DNA of 17,930 nucleotides from SOIA01 sp050116035 (GCA_050116035.1 JASFPJ010000026.1:1-17930); one strand, 5' to 3'. Shown: positions 8,254-14,924, numbered from the stretch's first letter. The notes: generated by a model not told the origin, from the letters alone. Numbers and translations: made by a program.

Positions 8254-8325
8254 GGGGACTGTCGCTTTCAGCCTTTATATTATAGAAGGATAGGGACTAT
8301 CCCCTTTGTTCCAGTCACCTGTCCC
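8254..8325. repeat. Remnant of palindromic GGGGACTGTCCCC-type repeats
   Basis: The block contains GGGGACTGTC (8254-8263), a hairpin with GGATAG (8288-8293) and CTATCC (8297-8302), and a closing CCTGTCCC. These resemble the AATTGGGGA/TCCCCAATT palindromes at 14899 and 14946. A REP-type element is inferred; no transposase is nearby. The hairpin could also help terminate the DUF2007 transcript, but no U-tract follows. Confidence 0.4.
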
Positions 8326-8333
8326 GTTTTTGA

Positions 8334-8594
8334 TTAGATATCGACTTTTTTTTTGAGGAGTTCTTGGGCCCGAATGTAGTCCTCCTCTGAGACGAGGATT
8401 TTTATCTCACCCAGACCATCTGCTGAAAAAGGATGGACGGATTGAACCACCCTTCCTCTGAGGATACACACAATGCCATTGCTTTCGAGATAGCTTTTAA
8501 TGATCTCTGCCTCAACAGGTCCCCAGACTTTATGGAGCTCCTTGAGTTTTGTATCTTCCGCCGGGCGTTTCTTCTTAATTTTCACGTCGCTCAT
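8334..8594 (-). CDS. DUF2007 family protein (putative signal-transducing protein)
   Basis: The 86-residue product starts with a basic, lysine-rich stretch. It then shows the compact DUF2007 alpha/beta fold pattern: KVWGPVEAEIIKSYLESNGI followed by a variable loop and IKILVSEEDYIRAQELLKK. The molecular function of this family is not established; members resemble small ligand- or nucleotide-binding modules and often occur as short cytosolic proteins. The start was placed at ATG 8594 because AAAGGA lies eight bases upstream. The in-frame TTG at 8633 would add 13 residues but has its purine stretch almost touching the start. It is the last gene of the fbp-led group, 93 bases after the ferritin gene. 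Confidence 0.75.
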   Translation of the reverse strand: MSDVKIKKKRPAEDTKLKELHKVWGPVEAEIIKSYLESNGIVCILRGRVVQSVHPFSADGLGEIKILVSEEDYIRAQELLKKKVDI

Positions 8595-8687
8595 GCTTTT
8601 TCCTTTCGATCTATCATCGATAAGACAATCCAATCCCTTTATCTATTTTATAAATAATAATAAATTGGAACTGTTTTCAGTCCGATT

Positions 8688-8987
8688 TCAGCCTCTATCT
8701 TCAATTTCAGTAATTTTGGCATCGGTGAAAAGATAGGTTTTTAACTCTTCAGCCATGGCCTCATCGTTCCTTCTTATCCACTCCAGAACCATTGCCGCGT
8801 GCTCTTTTTCTTCATCCCGGTTATGAGCCAGTATTTCTTTCAATTCATCATCCTCAGTCGCATCCACTCTTTGTTGATACCAGTCAATCGCTTCGAGCTC
8901 CTCGATGAGTGATTGAATGGCGCGGTGCAGTTCCTGAGTTTTTTTCGTCAGCTTGTCCGAGGATTCATGATAAGCACCTCCCCCCAT
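8688..8987 (-). CDS. Encapsulated-ferritin (EncFtn)-family protein without a targeting tail
   Basis: The 99-residue product is a two-helix ferritin-like protein matching the EncFtn family. EncFtn dimers form a ferroxidase centre at the subunit interface and oxidise Fe(II) inside encapsulin shells. Visible signatures are EELEAIDWYQQRVDA (29-43), ILAHNRDEEKEHAAMVLEW (52-70), IRRND and the C-terminal TYLFT. The residues equivalent to the R. rubrum iron ligands Glu32, Tyr39, Glu62 and His65 are Glu30, Tyr37, Glu60 and His63, all present. Translation starts at ATG 8987, with AAAGGAG five bases upstream; the TTG at 9002 precedes that ribosome-binding site. The protein ends soon after TYLFT with ITEIEDRG and lacks the C-terminal Leu/Gly-rich encapsulin-targeting peptide. 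No encapsulin gene is in the window. Confidence 0.88.
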   Translation of the reverse strand: MGGGAYHESSDKLTKKTQELHRAIQSLIEELEAIDWYQQRVDATEDDELKEILAHNRDEEKEHAAMVLEWIRRNDEAMAEELKTYLFTDAKITEIEDRG

Positions 8988-9009
8988 TAGTTCTCCTTTC
9001 AAAAAATTT

Positions 9010-9432
9010 TTATTTTTTCTCTTTTATTTCTTCGAAATAATCAGCGAGTATCTTGTTGTGGTCAAAAACAAGAGAGAAATTGATTTCTTCTTTGGTGAAT
9101 ATCCCGATTTCCTGCGCATCATCCTCTGCTTTTGGCCTTCCTTGAGCGGAGGCTATAAAAACCGTTGAGATTGTGTGCTGGCGGGGATCCCGGTCCGGAT
9201 CAGAGTAGGTATGAAACTGCTTATTGAGCTGGACATTGAGAGAAGTTTCTTCCTTGGCTTCTCGAACAGCCGCTTCCTCTAAGGATTCACCGTAGTCGAC
9301 GAATCCTCCCGGAATGGCCCATCCGTGAGGGGGATACTTCCTCTTTATCAGTACAATTCCTTCTTTGCCGTCCTCCCTTTGGATCTCGATAATGATGTCC
9401 ACAGTCGGGACAGGATTTCTGTGTTTTTTCAT
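9010..9432 (-). CDS. Nudix hydrolase (ADP-ribose pyrophosphatase-like)
   Basis: The 140-residue product is a single Nudix domain. Nudix enzymes hydrolyse nucleoside diphosphates linked to another group, with Mg2+ bound by the Nudix-box glutamates. The box is GGFVDYGESLEEAAVREAKE (42-61) continuing ETSL. It fits the consensus GX5EX7REUXEEXGU except that the penultimate Gly is Ser; the metal-binding REXXEE core is intact. The sequence KYPPHGWAIPGGFVDYGE resembles ADP-ribose and NADH pyrophosphatase-type members, but the substrate cannot be told from sequence alone. The ATG at 9432 has no strong ribosome-binding site. It lies 84 bases after fbp and 22 bases before the ferritin start, consistent with cotranscription. 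Confidence 0.9.
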   Translation of the reverse strand: MKKHRNPVPTVDIIIEIQREDGKEGIVLIKRKYPPHGWAIPGGFVDYGESLEEAAVREAKEETSLNVQLNKQFHTYSDPDRDPRQHTISTVFIASAQGRPKAEDDAQEIGIFTKEEINFSLVFDHNKILADYFEEIKEKK

Positions 9433-9516
9433 CGTGAATTCAGTAGAAAATTTACCAGTCGAGATTTTGCCCTGTCAGAACGTACCTTCAGAGACAATCA
9501 GTAGATGAAAGTCTTG

Positions 9517-10617
9517 TCAGTCGACGAACTTGAATTTCTTTTCCAGTTTTTCGAGTTTTTCCACAATACCGCCGTACTCGAGTTCGCTATAAGGAAGCAT
9601 GGCTGCGCCGGAAAATCCTTGTCTTCTGATGGCTGTGGCTTTCTCGGATACCTGATCTCTGACGTAATCCCAATAGGGGTGGTCGAACACATCCGCAGGC
9701 TCTGTCAGCTTTCCTTCTCTTACACAAAAGGCGGCGCCGGTGACGACTGGAGGTCCATCAAAAAAGGAGATTGTCGAGTTGAGCTTGCAGGGCATGAGAG
9801 GACCGTTATGACTGCCTCTCATAAAGCCCGCCACAAAATGTCCGATCTGGAAAGGAGCCAGCACCTCTCCGGTCGCGGGGAATTCTCCCTGAACGCGGAC
9901 GAGGGCGACAGGATCATCTTTTCCTGTGTATTTTCCAGCGATGTTGTGCAGACGGGTAGTGGAGACAACCGCTGCCTGGTTTCCTGAAGCGCGAGAATAG
10001 ATGCTCTCGATGACATATCTTTCGTTATCGCGGAGCAGGGCGGCAATATCATAGATTTCATCGGGGGCATTGAGCTCAACGATCTTATCTTTTTCAGTGT
10101 GTTCGACGTCGATGATGCGGAACGTGAAGCCATCGCTCATCTTTGGGCTGAGAATGAGTCCTGCGTTGTACATGGGATCAGTGAATCCCAAGTAGAAAGG
10201 AAGATTGTAACAGCCAGGGTCGGTCTTATCCGCGGCAAAGAAGACAAATGGCTCATTGGGCCGTTCCTCAAATTCCATCTCTGATACAGCCGGGCCCATT
10301 CCTTTTATGTTTCCACTGAAGGCATCTTTGAGCAGATCCTGCCCTGCGCCGTAGAGTCCCTGTTTTTTAGCAACTGCTGTTCCGGCGATAAAAGCATCCC
10401 AGGCTAATTTATGTATTTTTTCGTCTGAAACGCCCTTATCATGCGTACACAGGATAGCGATATCGTCTCCGGTATGGCTGATATAATAGTCGATCAGCAT
10501 GTTTTTGCCGTTCTCCTTGACAAAGCTCTTGACCTCATCGACGAGTGCCTGGCTAGGCGTGATGTGACCGCCAATGCTGCCTATATCCGCTTTGAGTACA
10601 CTGAGGGTAACTTTCAT
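9517..10617 (-). CDS. fbp: Archaeal-type bifunctional fructose-1,6-bisphosphate aldolase/phosphatase (class V FBPase)
   Basis: This enzyme condenses triose phosphates to fructose-1,6-bisphosphate and dephosphorylates it to fructose-6-phosphate, committing carbon to gluconeogenesis. The 366-residue product matches the family end to end: KADIGSIGGH (9-18), HTGDD (48-52), YGAGQDLLKDAFSGN (89-103), ADKTDPGCYNLPFY (129-142) and AGKYTGKDDP (227-236). In the Sulfolobus enzyme, Tyr229 and Lys232 (the Schiff-base residue) serve the aldolase step; here they are Tyr230 and Lys233. Metal-binding Asp11, His18, Asp51, Asp52, Gln93 and Asp130 are also present. AAGGAGG lies just before the ATG. The family is typical of archaea and of deep-branching or thermophilic bacteria. 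Confidence 0.96.
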   Translation of the reverse strand: MKVTLSVLKADIGSIGGHITPSQALVDEVKSFVKENGKNMLIDYYISHTGDDIAILCTHDKGVSDEKIHKLAWDAFIAGTAVAKKQGLYGAGQDLLKDAFSGNIKGMGPAVSEMEFEERPNEPFVFFAADKTDPGCYNLPFYLGFTDPMYNAGLILSPKMSDGFTFRIIDVEHTEKDKIVELNAPDEIYDIAALLRDNERYVIESIYSRASGNQAAVVSTTRLHNIAGKYTGKDDPVALVRVQGEFPATGEVLAPFQIGHFVAGFMRGSHNGPLMPCKLNSTISFFDGPPVVTGAAFCVREGKLTEPADVFDHPYWDYVRDQVSEKATAIRRQGFSGAAMLPYSELEYGGIVEKLEKLEKKFKFVD

Positions 10618-10664
10618 TAAAACCTCCTTCTAAAATATGTTTTTCATGTCCTTTCGAAAAGTCC

Positions 10665-10694
10665 ATTCTAAATACTTTGTCCTCTCAATGTCAA
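10665..10694 (-). promoter_or_regulatory. Sigma-70-type promoter of the fbp-Nudix-EncFtn-DUF2007 group
   Basis: On the minus strand TTGACA (10694-10689) is followed by an 18-base spacer and TAGAAT (10670-10665). The start site would lie near 10658, giving a leader of about 40 bases ending in a strong AAGGAGG and the fbp ATG. Confidence 0.75.
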
Positions 10695-10796
10695 CAGGAA
10701 TCCATGAGGTGGATCCAGATGGGAAGAAGATTACGGGAGTAATAAAGAAAATAACTGCATTTTAGGAAAGAGAAGATTCAAGAAGACGATTTGTTC

Positions 10797-10812
10797 GGGA
10801 TTCATGAATCCC
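10797..10812. promoter_or_regulatory. Perfect 16-bp palindrome (possible operator)
   Basis: GGGATTCA is followed directly by TGAATCCC with no spacer. It lies about 105-120 bp upstream of the fbp -35 element and nearly 300 bp from the sigma-54 start site. It has no loop and no U-tract, so a protein-binding site is more likely than a terminator. The regulator is unknown. Confidence 0.45.
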
Positions 10813-10983
10813 AGAAAAGAAGAGGGAGGAGAGAGGGTTTTCAGCCCTTCCTCGATTGAAATTAAAGACTTTTGGATGGCTGAAGGAATCCGGCCGTGAA
10901 CGGTTTTAATGTGGAAAATTAGAATGGGGAGACTTCCCCGCGTGACAAAGTGGAATGACCTGTGTTTTCTGACAGGGAAAAAA

Positions 10984-11003
10984 GTGTCTCTTTAAAGAGA
11001 CAC
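10984..11003. promoter_or_regulatory. Perfect 20-bp palindrome, candidate enhancer (UAS) for the sigma-54 promoter
   Basis: GTGTCTCTTT is followed directly by its reverse complement AAAGAGACAC. The centre is about 95 bp upstream of the predicted sigma-54 start (11089), within the usual 80-150 bp range for sites bound by sigma-54 activators. Having no loop, it would form a poor terminator hairpin. Confidence 0.6.
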
Positions 11004-11062
11004 CTGGCTGGATAGGAGGACAGATAACTGGCTTAGAATCTTCCCCTTAGCCAAGTGCTATT

Positions 11063-11078
11063 TGGCACAAAGTTTGCA
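11063..11078 (+). promoter_or_regulatory. Sigma-54 (RpoN) promoter of the FecR/DUF6600 gene
   Basis: TGGCAC (11063-11068), five bases, then TTGCA (11074-11078) matches the -24/-12 consensus TGGCAC-N5-TTGCW with correct spacing. The start site would be near 11089, giving a leader of about 29 bases that contains GGAGGG and ends at ATG 11118. A GTG at 11055 in the same frame lies upstream of this start site and is therefore not the translation start. Confidence 0.82.
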
Positions 11079-11117
11079 GATACTTTAGTGAGAACAATGG
11101 ATCGGAGGGATAAAAAA

Positions 11118-13205
11118 ATGATAAAGAAAAGATTCGCGATTATTTTGGCCTTTGCCTTGGTATGTTCGCTCCCGCAGCTCCTCCAGTCACAATCCCACTA
11201 TGAATACATTCACTCACCGAAAACCGACATTTATTTTGGCCATATTACCTATACCGAAGTTGAGCATGACGGGAATGATCCTGTAGTGATTCGGGAAGGA
11301 GAAGAGGCCCCTCGAGTGGCGGAGCTGAATTTTCCTCTTCTTCCAGGAGACACCATCCGCACCACCGGGAGCCGGCGGTGTGAAGTTCAGTTAGACACAG
11401 GAACGATCATCAGATTGGATTACAATACAGAGTTGGTCATCGAGACCATCATGGCCAAAAGCCTCAGTTCATTCAACAAGGTCACGAATTTCCTCCTCAG
11501 TAAGGGGGAGATTTTTATCATGTATAAGAGGTATAACTATCCGGAGATTTTTCAGGTGATCACTCCATATGCTTCAGTGAAATTGAAGCACAGGACGGTC
11601 GCCCTGATTGCCGCGAGAGAAGACGGAGGGACAGACATTCAAGTCAAGTTTGGTAAAGCCTTTGTCCTGTATGGCCTTGATGAAGGCAGCTTGATGGAAG
11701 AGATCTTAAAGAAATCCATGAGGTTAACAGTATCTAAAACCCATCGGGCTCTTCAGGGGGAGTACATAGTGGATGAAGAGTTTGAATTGTGGAATGACTC
11801 CATAAACAAAAATTTTAAAGAACTTCATGAGGGAATGAGTGTCCTCCCCAAACCCATTTATAGATATCCCCGAGCTGTCGTTTATTTTGCCCAGAAATAT
11901 TCCACTCTGTACGGGGAGTGGATCTGGGACGACATGTATGGCTATGTCTGGCGTTGTGATTATAACGACCGTTATCCCTGGGGGACCTGGCAGCCCTACT
12001 ACTACGGTCAGTGGAGAGAGGTTGATGGACAGCTTTTCTGGGTCCCGATGGAATCCTGGGGGTGGGTACCCTATCATCTTGGCATCTGGATGTGGAACAA
12101 GAAGCGCGGCTGGTTCTGGATTCCCGGCTCCGCGTTTGCTCCGGCCTGGGTATCCTTTCACACCTGGGGGGATTATTGGGGCTGGAGACCATGGTCGCTC
12201 TGGGATTGGTATTTAGGTGGCTCTTATCATAGATATCCCTATTATTACTTGTTCAATCCGGGAGACCCTGATTCTCCTCTCGGTCCTGGCTGGGAAGAGT
12301 ACCTTCGTAGAGAAGAAATAGGGATTTATAAAACTCGAATTCATAAACGCCAGCTCCTTAATCCTGATGCGGCTTATCCAATGTCGAGAGAATTCAAAGG
12401 GACGTTAAAAAAAGTTGTCTCTGCGCTAAAGAGAGGGGACTGGAGAATCCTGGCTTCCATACGCAAGAATATGGAACAAACTGTTGTTGTGAAGAAAGGA
12501 GATGTAAACGAGGCTGGGATTCATAAAAGAGCTGTCGTGTTTCACAAACTTCCCTTGCATATACAGAAGAGCCTCCAGCCGACTGAAACCATTGAAAATC
12601 CCAATCGTGAAGGAGTCAGAATATACCGGCATGATAAGAGTGGAGTTCTGCAGAAAGAGGATGCCCTCACAGGTCCGGGTGGAAAGATAAATAAAAAAGG
12701 AACTCCTCCTGCAGAAGCTGTGCGTTCCATAACCCTTAATAAGAAGGATAGCGCTGAGGATAAATCCAGAAAAGTGGCATCTGATTCTCAAAAGAGCAAG
12801 GCTCATTTTGTTTCAGCCATCCCCGTACCTGGGCCAAGGGCAAAGCCCCGAAGGTCGGATCGGTCAATTACCCACTTCAGGGACTGGAATCCTGATGCGG
12901 GAGTTGCCCGTCAGGTGGGTGTCTCCTTGAAATACTCCAGTCGAACAAATGAAATAAAATGCCCGGAGCTCGGTCTGTCCTCGAGGTCAGTGCGTCCACA
13001 CAGGAATATGGCGACGATGACAGGGAGCTCCTCAGTAAGAAGCAGCGGTTATTCTTCGAGCTCGAGTCTGTCGTCTTCTTCTCGTTCAAGCTCAAGCTCC
13101 TCAAGCCGGGCCTCTTCTTCTTCAAGCTCAAAGAGTTCAGGGGGAGGAAGCAGCAGCAGAGGGAGCGGGGGAGGAAGTTCACGGGGCAGCTCGAAAAAGA
13201 AATGA
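11118..13205 (+). CDS. Secreted FecR-domain protein with tryptophan-rich DUF6600 region and serine-rich tail
   Basis: The 695-residue product begins with a signal peptide (MIKKR, then a hydrophobic core to about residue 25). A FecR-like beta domain follows (about 60-190) with LLPGDTIRTTGSRRCEVQLD. Residues 265-378 are exceptionally aromatic, with about 20 tryptophans and phrases such as ESWGWVPYHLGIW, matching the DUF6600 type. A charged, probably disordered stretch follows, then a low-complexity tail (634-695) of Ser, Gly and Arg ending in three lysines. No catalytic motif is visible; a surface or periplasmic structural or binding role is plausible but unproven. The start at ATG 11118 is fixed by GGAGGG eight bases upstream and by the sigma-54 promoter. 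The gene stands alone; the next gene is convergent. Confidence 0.85.
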   Translation: MIKKRFAIILAFALVCSLPQLLQSQSHYEYIHSPKTDIYFGHITYTEVEHDGNDPVVIREGEEAPRVAELNFPLLPGDTIRTTGSRRCEVQLDTGTIIRLDYNTELVIETIMAKSLSSFNKVTNFLLSKGEIFIMYKRYNYPEIFQVITPYASVKLKHRTVALIAAREDGGTDIQVKFGKAFVLYGLDEGSLMEEILKKSMRLTVSKTHRALQGEYIVDEEFELWNDSINKNFKELHEGMSVLPKPIYRYPRAVVYFAQKYSTLYGEWIWDDMYGYVWRCDYNDRYPWGTWQPYYYGQWREVDGQLFWVPMESWGWVPYHLGIWMWNKKRGWFWIPGSAFAPAWVSFHTWGDYWGWRPWSLWDWYLGGSYHRYPYYYLFNPGDPDSPLGPGWEEYLRREEIGIYKTRIHKRQLLNPDAAYPMSREFKGTLKKVVSALKRGDWRILASIRKNMEQTVVVKKGDVNEAGIHKRAVVFHKLPLHIQKSLQPTETIENPNREGVRIYRHDKSGVLQKEDALTGPGGKINKKGTPPAEAVRSITLNKKDSAEDKSRKVASDSQKSKAHFVSAIPVPGPRAKPRRSDRSITHFRDWNPDAGVARQVGVSLKYSSRTNEIKCPELGLSSRSVRPHRNMATMTGSSSVRSSGYSSSSSLSSSSRSSSSSSSRASSSSSSKSSGGGSSSRGSGGGSSRGSSKKK

Positions 13206-13218
13206 GTGTGTCCTGGAA

Positions 13219-13243
13219 CGGATGAATCAGGTCTGAACATCCG
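13219..13243 (+). terminator. Weak hairpin after the FecR/DUF6600 gene
   Basis: CGGATG (13219-13224) and CATCCG (13238-13243) can form a six-base-pair stem with a 13-base loop, followed by CTCTTTC. The U-tract is poor, so termination is only possible. The rest of 13206-13367 shows nothing clear. Confidence 0.3.
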
Positions 13244-13367
13244 CTCTTTCAATTCAACAAATCGATTTCCACGCATTGATCCTTCACTATCTCATCTGAG
13301 GATTCTGATTGGGACTTATCCTGCATTCAAGAATACTGGGGATTGTTTGTCTTGGTATGAGGAGGAA

Positions 13368-14663
13368 TCACAGACTTAGAGGATCGCCGAAACAGGAGGA
13401 AACCCAGAGGGAGGCATCAAAGAGGAGCAGGTAATTCTGAGCGACCTTCTTGAAATCCTCAAGGAACTCTGCCCTGAGAGGGCTGACTGGCTCGGGATTG
13501 AAGGCCAGGGGATTGATATACTTCCCATCCTTCTTGATCCTGTAGTCCAGGTGAGGGCCGGTGGACTCTCCGGATGAACCCACATACCCGATCTCCTGTC
13601 CTTCTCTGACTTTCACTCCTTTTTTTATTCCCCTGGCGAATCCTCTGAGATGAAGATACTGGGTTTCATACCTGTTCTGGTGCCGGATTCCGACCATGCG
13701 CCCTGAAGCCCCCTTGCGTCCGGCAAAGATAACCGTCCCGTCGGCTGTGGCTTGAACAGGGGTTCCGATACGGGCCGCATAGTCCACTCCATAGTGAGGA
13801 CGATAGACCTTCCGGATGGGATGGAGCCTGTTATAGCTGAAGCGGGAGGTGATCCTGTCGTACCGGATGGGGGATTTCATGAATGTTTTTCTCAAAGAAT
13901 TGCCCTCGAGGTCATAGTGATCCGATTCTTTTGTATCCGAGTAAGTGTAGCGGAAGGCCTGGAATGTCTTGTCTTGATTGGTGAATTCTGCGGCGAGGAT
14001 GTTCCCGTAGCCGACAAATTTTCCGTCGAGATATTTTTTTTCGAAGAGGATTTTAAACGAGTCCCCCTTGCGAAGGTCCGCATAGAAATCAATGTCCCAG
14101 GCGAAGAGGTCAACCAGGTCGAGAGCCAGCTGCACGCCTTCCTCCTCTTTATTGACTGCGGAAATGAGATAGTCCTGGATGGTCCCCCAGATCATGCTGA
14201 CTCTGTTCTCGTACGGAATCTTTTTTATCTCAGCCGTATAGATGCCTTCTTCTATCTGGATGAGGAGGTAATCTTTTTCATCGATATCGTATTCGAGAGA
14301 TACGACTTCACCCTGCTGGGTCGTGCAGACCCTGATTTCCTGGCCGGCTTTTATCTTAGACAGGTCATAGACGGGTCTGACACTCTGACTCAAATCGAAT
14401 ATCTCGGTCGGAGTGAAATCATACGGCGCCAGGATATCTGTCAGGGTCATTCCCCATCGGATGGTTTTTTTGTTTTTTTCCAGGGGAGGGGAAGGATTGG
14501 AAATCTTTGCCGGTGGAGCCTGTCTGGTGACTTCTGACTGGATCTCTTTTTTAGGGATGAAGCTCAGGACGAGAAAAAGAGAGAAGGAGAAAAGAGTGAA
14601 AAGGAGAAGGTGGATGCGGCGGGTCTCGGTCTTTTTCCTGTGAGTCTTTATTTTGACTTTCAT
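13368..14663 (-). CDS. M23 family metallopeptidase (Csd3/MepM-like peptidoglycan DD-endopeptidase)
   Basis: M23 enzymes cut peptide crosslinks in the periplasm. The 431-residue product has a basic N-terminus and one membrane anchor or signal (about 18-36). Next come a LysM-like OapA-type segment (about 68-112, WGMTLTDILAPYDFTPTEIF), a Csd3-like middle domain, and the LytM/M23 domain (about 285-390). Zinc and catalytic residues are His290 and Asp294 in HYGVDYA, His338 in TQYLHL and His371 in GPHLDYRI. The usual HxH is HxD here (Asp373). I recall this HLD variant from other Gram-negative M23 proteins, so it may be a functional ligand swap. The ATG at 14663 has no strong ribosome-binding site. 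It is monocistronic and convergent with the FecR/DUF6600 gene. Confidence 0.92.
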   Translation of the reverse strand: MKVKIKTHRKKTETRRIHLLLFTLFSFSLFLVLSFIPKKEIQSEVTRQAPPAKISNPSPPLEKNKKTIRWGMTLTDILAPYDFTPTEIFDLSQSVRPVYDLSKIKAGQEIRVCTTQQGEVVSLEYDIDEKDYLLIQIEEGIYTAEIKKIPYENRVSMIWGTIQDYLISAVNKEEEGVQLALDLVDLFAWDIDFYADLRKGDSFKILFEKKYLDGKFVGYGNILAAEFTNQDKTFQAFRYTYSDTKESDHYDLEGNSLRKTFMKSPIRYDRITSRFSYNRLHPIRKVYRPHYGVDYAARIGTPVQATADGTVIFAGRKGASGRMVGIRHQNRYETQYLHLRGFARGIKKGVKVREGQEIGYVGSSGESTGPHLDYRIKKDGKYINPLAFNPEPVSPLRAEFLEDFKKVAQNYLLLFDASLWVSSCFGDPLSL

Positions 14664-14699
14664 AAAGTCCGAATTTTGTTAGCGAAAGCCATAGAGTAC

Positions 14700-14728
14700 A
14701 AGATAATTTATTTCCTATTATTAGTCAA
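14700..14728 (-). promoter_or_regulatory. Sigma-70-type promoter of the M23 peptidase gene
   Basis: On the minus strand TTGACT (14728-14723) is followed by 17 bases and TATCTT (14705-14700). The start would lie near 14692, giving a leader of about 29 bases. Confidence 0.65.
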
Positions 14729-14823
14729 CAATCATTGTGCGTGGATAGTTGCATGAATATACAATGAAAAAATTTCAAAAAGGATAAAAGTTCTCACAGG
14801 ATCCTTAAATTGAATACATTTAT

Positions 14824-14852
14824 GTCATTGCGAAAGCAGCGAAACAATCTCA
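14824..14852 (+). repeat. GTCATTGCGA-type dispersed repeat unit (copy 1)
   Basis: GTCATTGCGAAAGCAGCGAA followed by ACAATCTCAT matches the widespread bacterial repeat that starts GTCATTGCGA and ends GCAATCTCAT. It shares its outer ends with the copy at 14979 but differs in the middle. Confidence 0.65.
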
Positions 14853-14898
14853 TTAAATGAATGTCATTGGAATCGTTAGGAATAATTGGGAACAGAAT

Positions 14899-14919
14899 AA
14901 TTGGGGATAGTCCCCAATT
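14899..14919. repeat. Perfect palindrome AATTGGGGA/TCCCCAATT with TAG loop
   Basis: Arms at 14899-14907 and 14911-14919 pair perfectly, and one more T-A pair extends the stem. The same arms recur at 14946-14966 with a TTG loop, so this is a repeated unit and not a one-off hairpin. Confidence 0.75.
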
Positions 14920-14924
14920 AAGGC

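Larger units (their letters stand above)
8043..8333. other. Intergenic spacer between the dcw promoter and the DUF2007 gene
   Basis: This 291-base stretch has no credible reading frame on either strand. It is A-rich near mraZ and purine-rich on the plus strand around 8160-8245. It holds a second NGGGA array (8177-8201) and palindromic repeat remnants (8254-8325). A TATATAA at 8114-8120 on the plus strand looks like a -10 element, but it has no good -35 and no gene follows. Confidence 0.6.
10618..11117. other. 500-bp divergent intergenic regulatory region
   Basis: The region between the fbp and FecR/DUF6600 genes contains no supported gene. It holds the fbp promoter (10665-10694), a perfect palindrome at 10797-10812, and short inverted repeats GGGGA/TCCCC (10926-10939) and CCTGT/ACAGG (10959-10976). 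A perfect 20-bp palindrome lies at 10984-11003 and a sigma-54 promoter at 11063-11078. The clustering of symmetric sites suggests control by dimeric regulators. Confidence 0.7.

Noticed and set aside
8988..9002. TTG start adding five residues to the ferritin-like protein
   Set aside because: The extra codons contain the AAAGGAG ribosome-binding site of ATG 8987.
9052..9310. Nudix protein as inactive because of the Gly-to-Ser change in the box
   Set aside because: The metal-binding REXXEE core is intact and that glycine is known to vary among active members.
10984..11003. Rho-independent terminator
   Set aside because: The palindrome has no loop, no U-tract and no upstream plus-strand gene; its place relative to the sigma-54 promoter favours a binding site.
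11055..11117. Upstream GTG start for the FecR/DUF6600 protein
   Set aside because: It lies before the predicted sigma-54 start site and would spoil the signal peptide; ATG 11118 has the ribosome-binding site.
12426..12806. Minus-strand reading frames inside the FecR/DUF6600 gene
   Set aside because: They lie opposite a well-supported gene and have no signal of their own.
13752..14537. 261-residue plus-strand reading frame
   Set aside because: Antisense to the M23 gene, whose motifs and promoter are clear.
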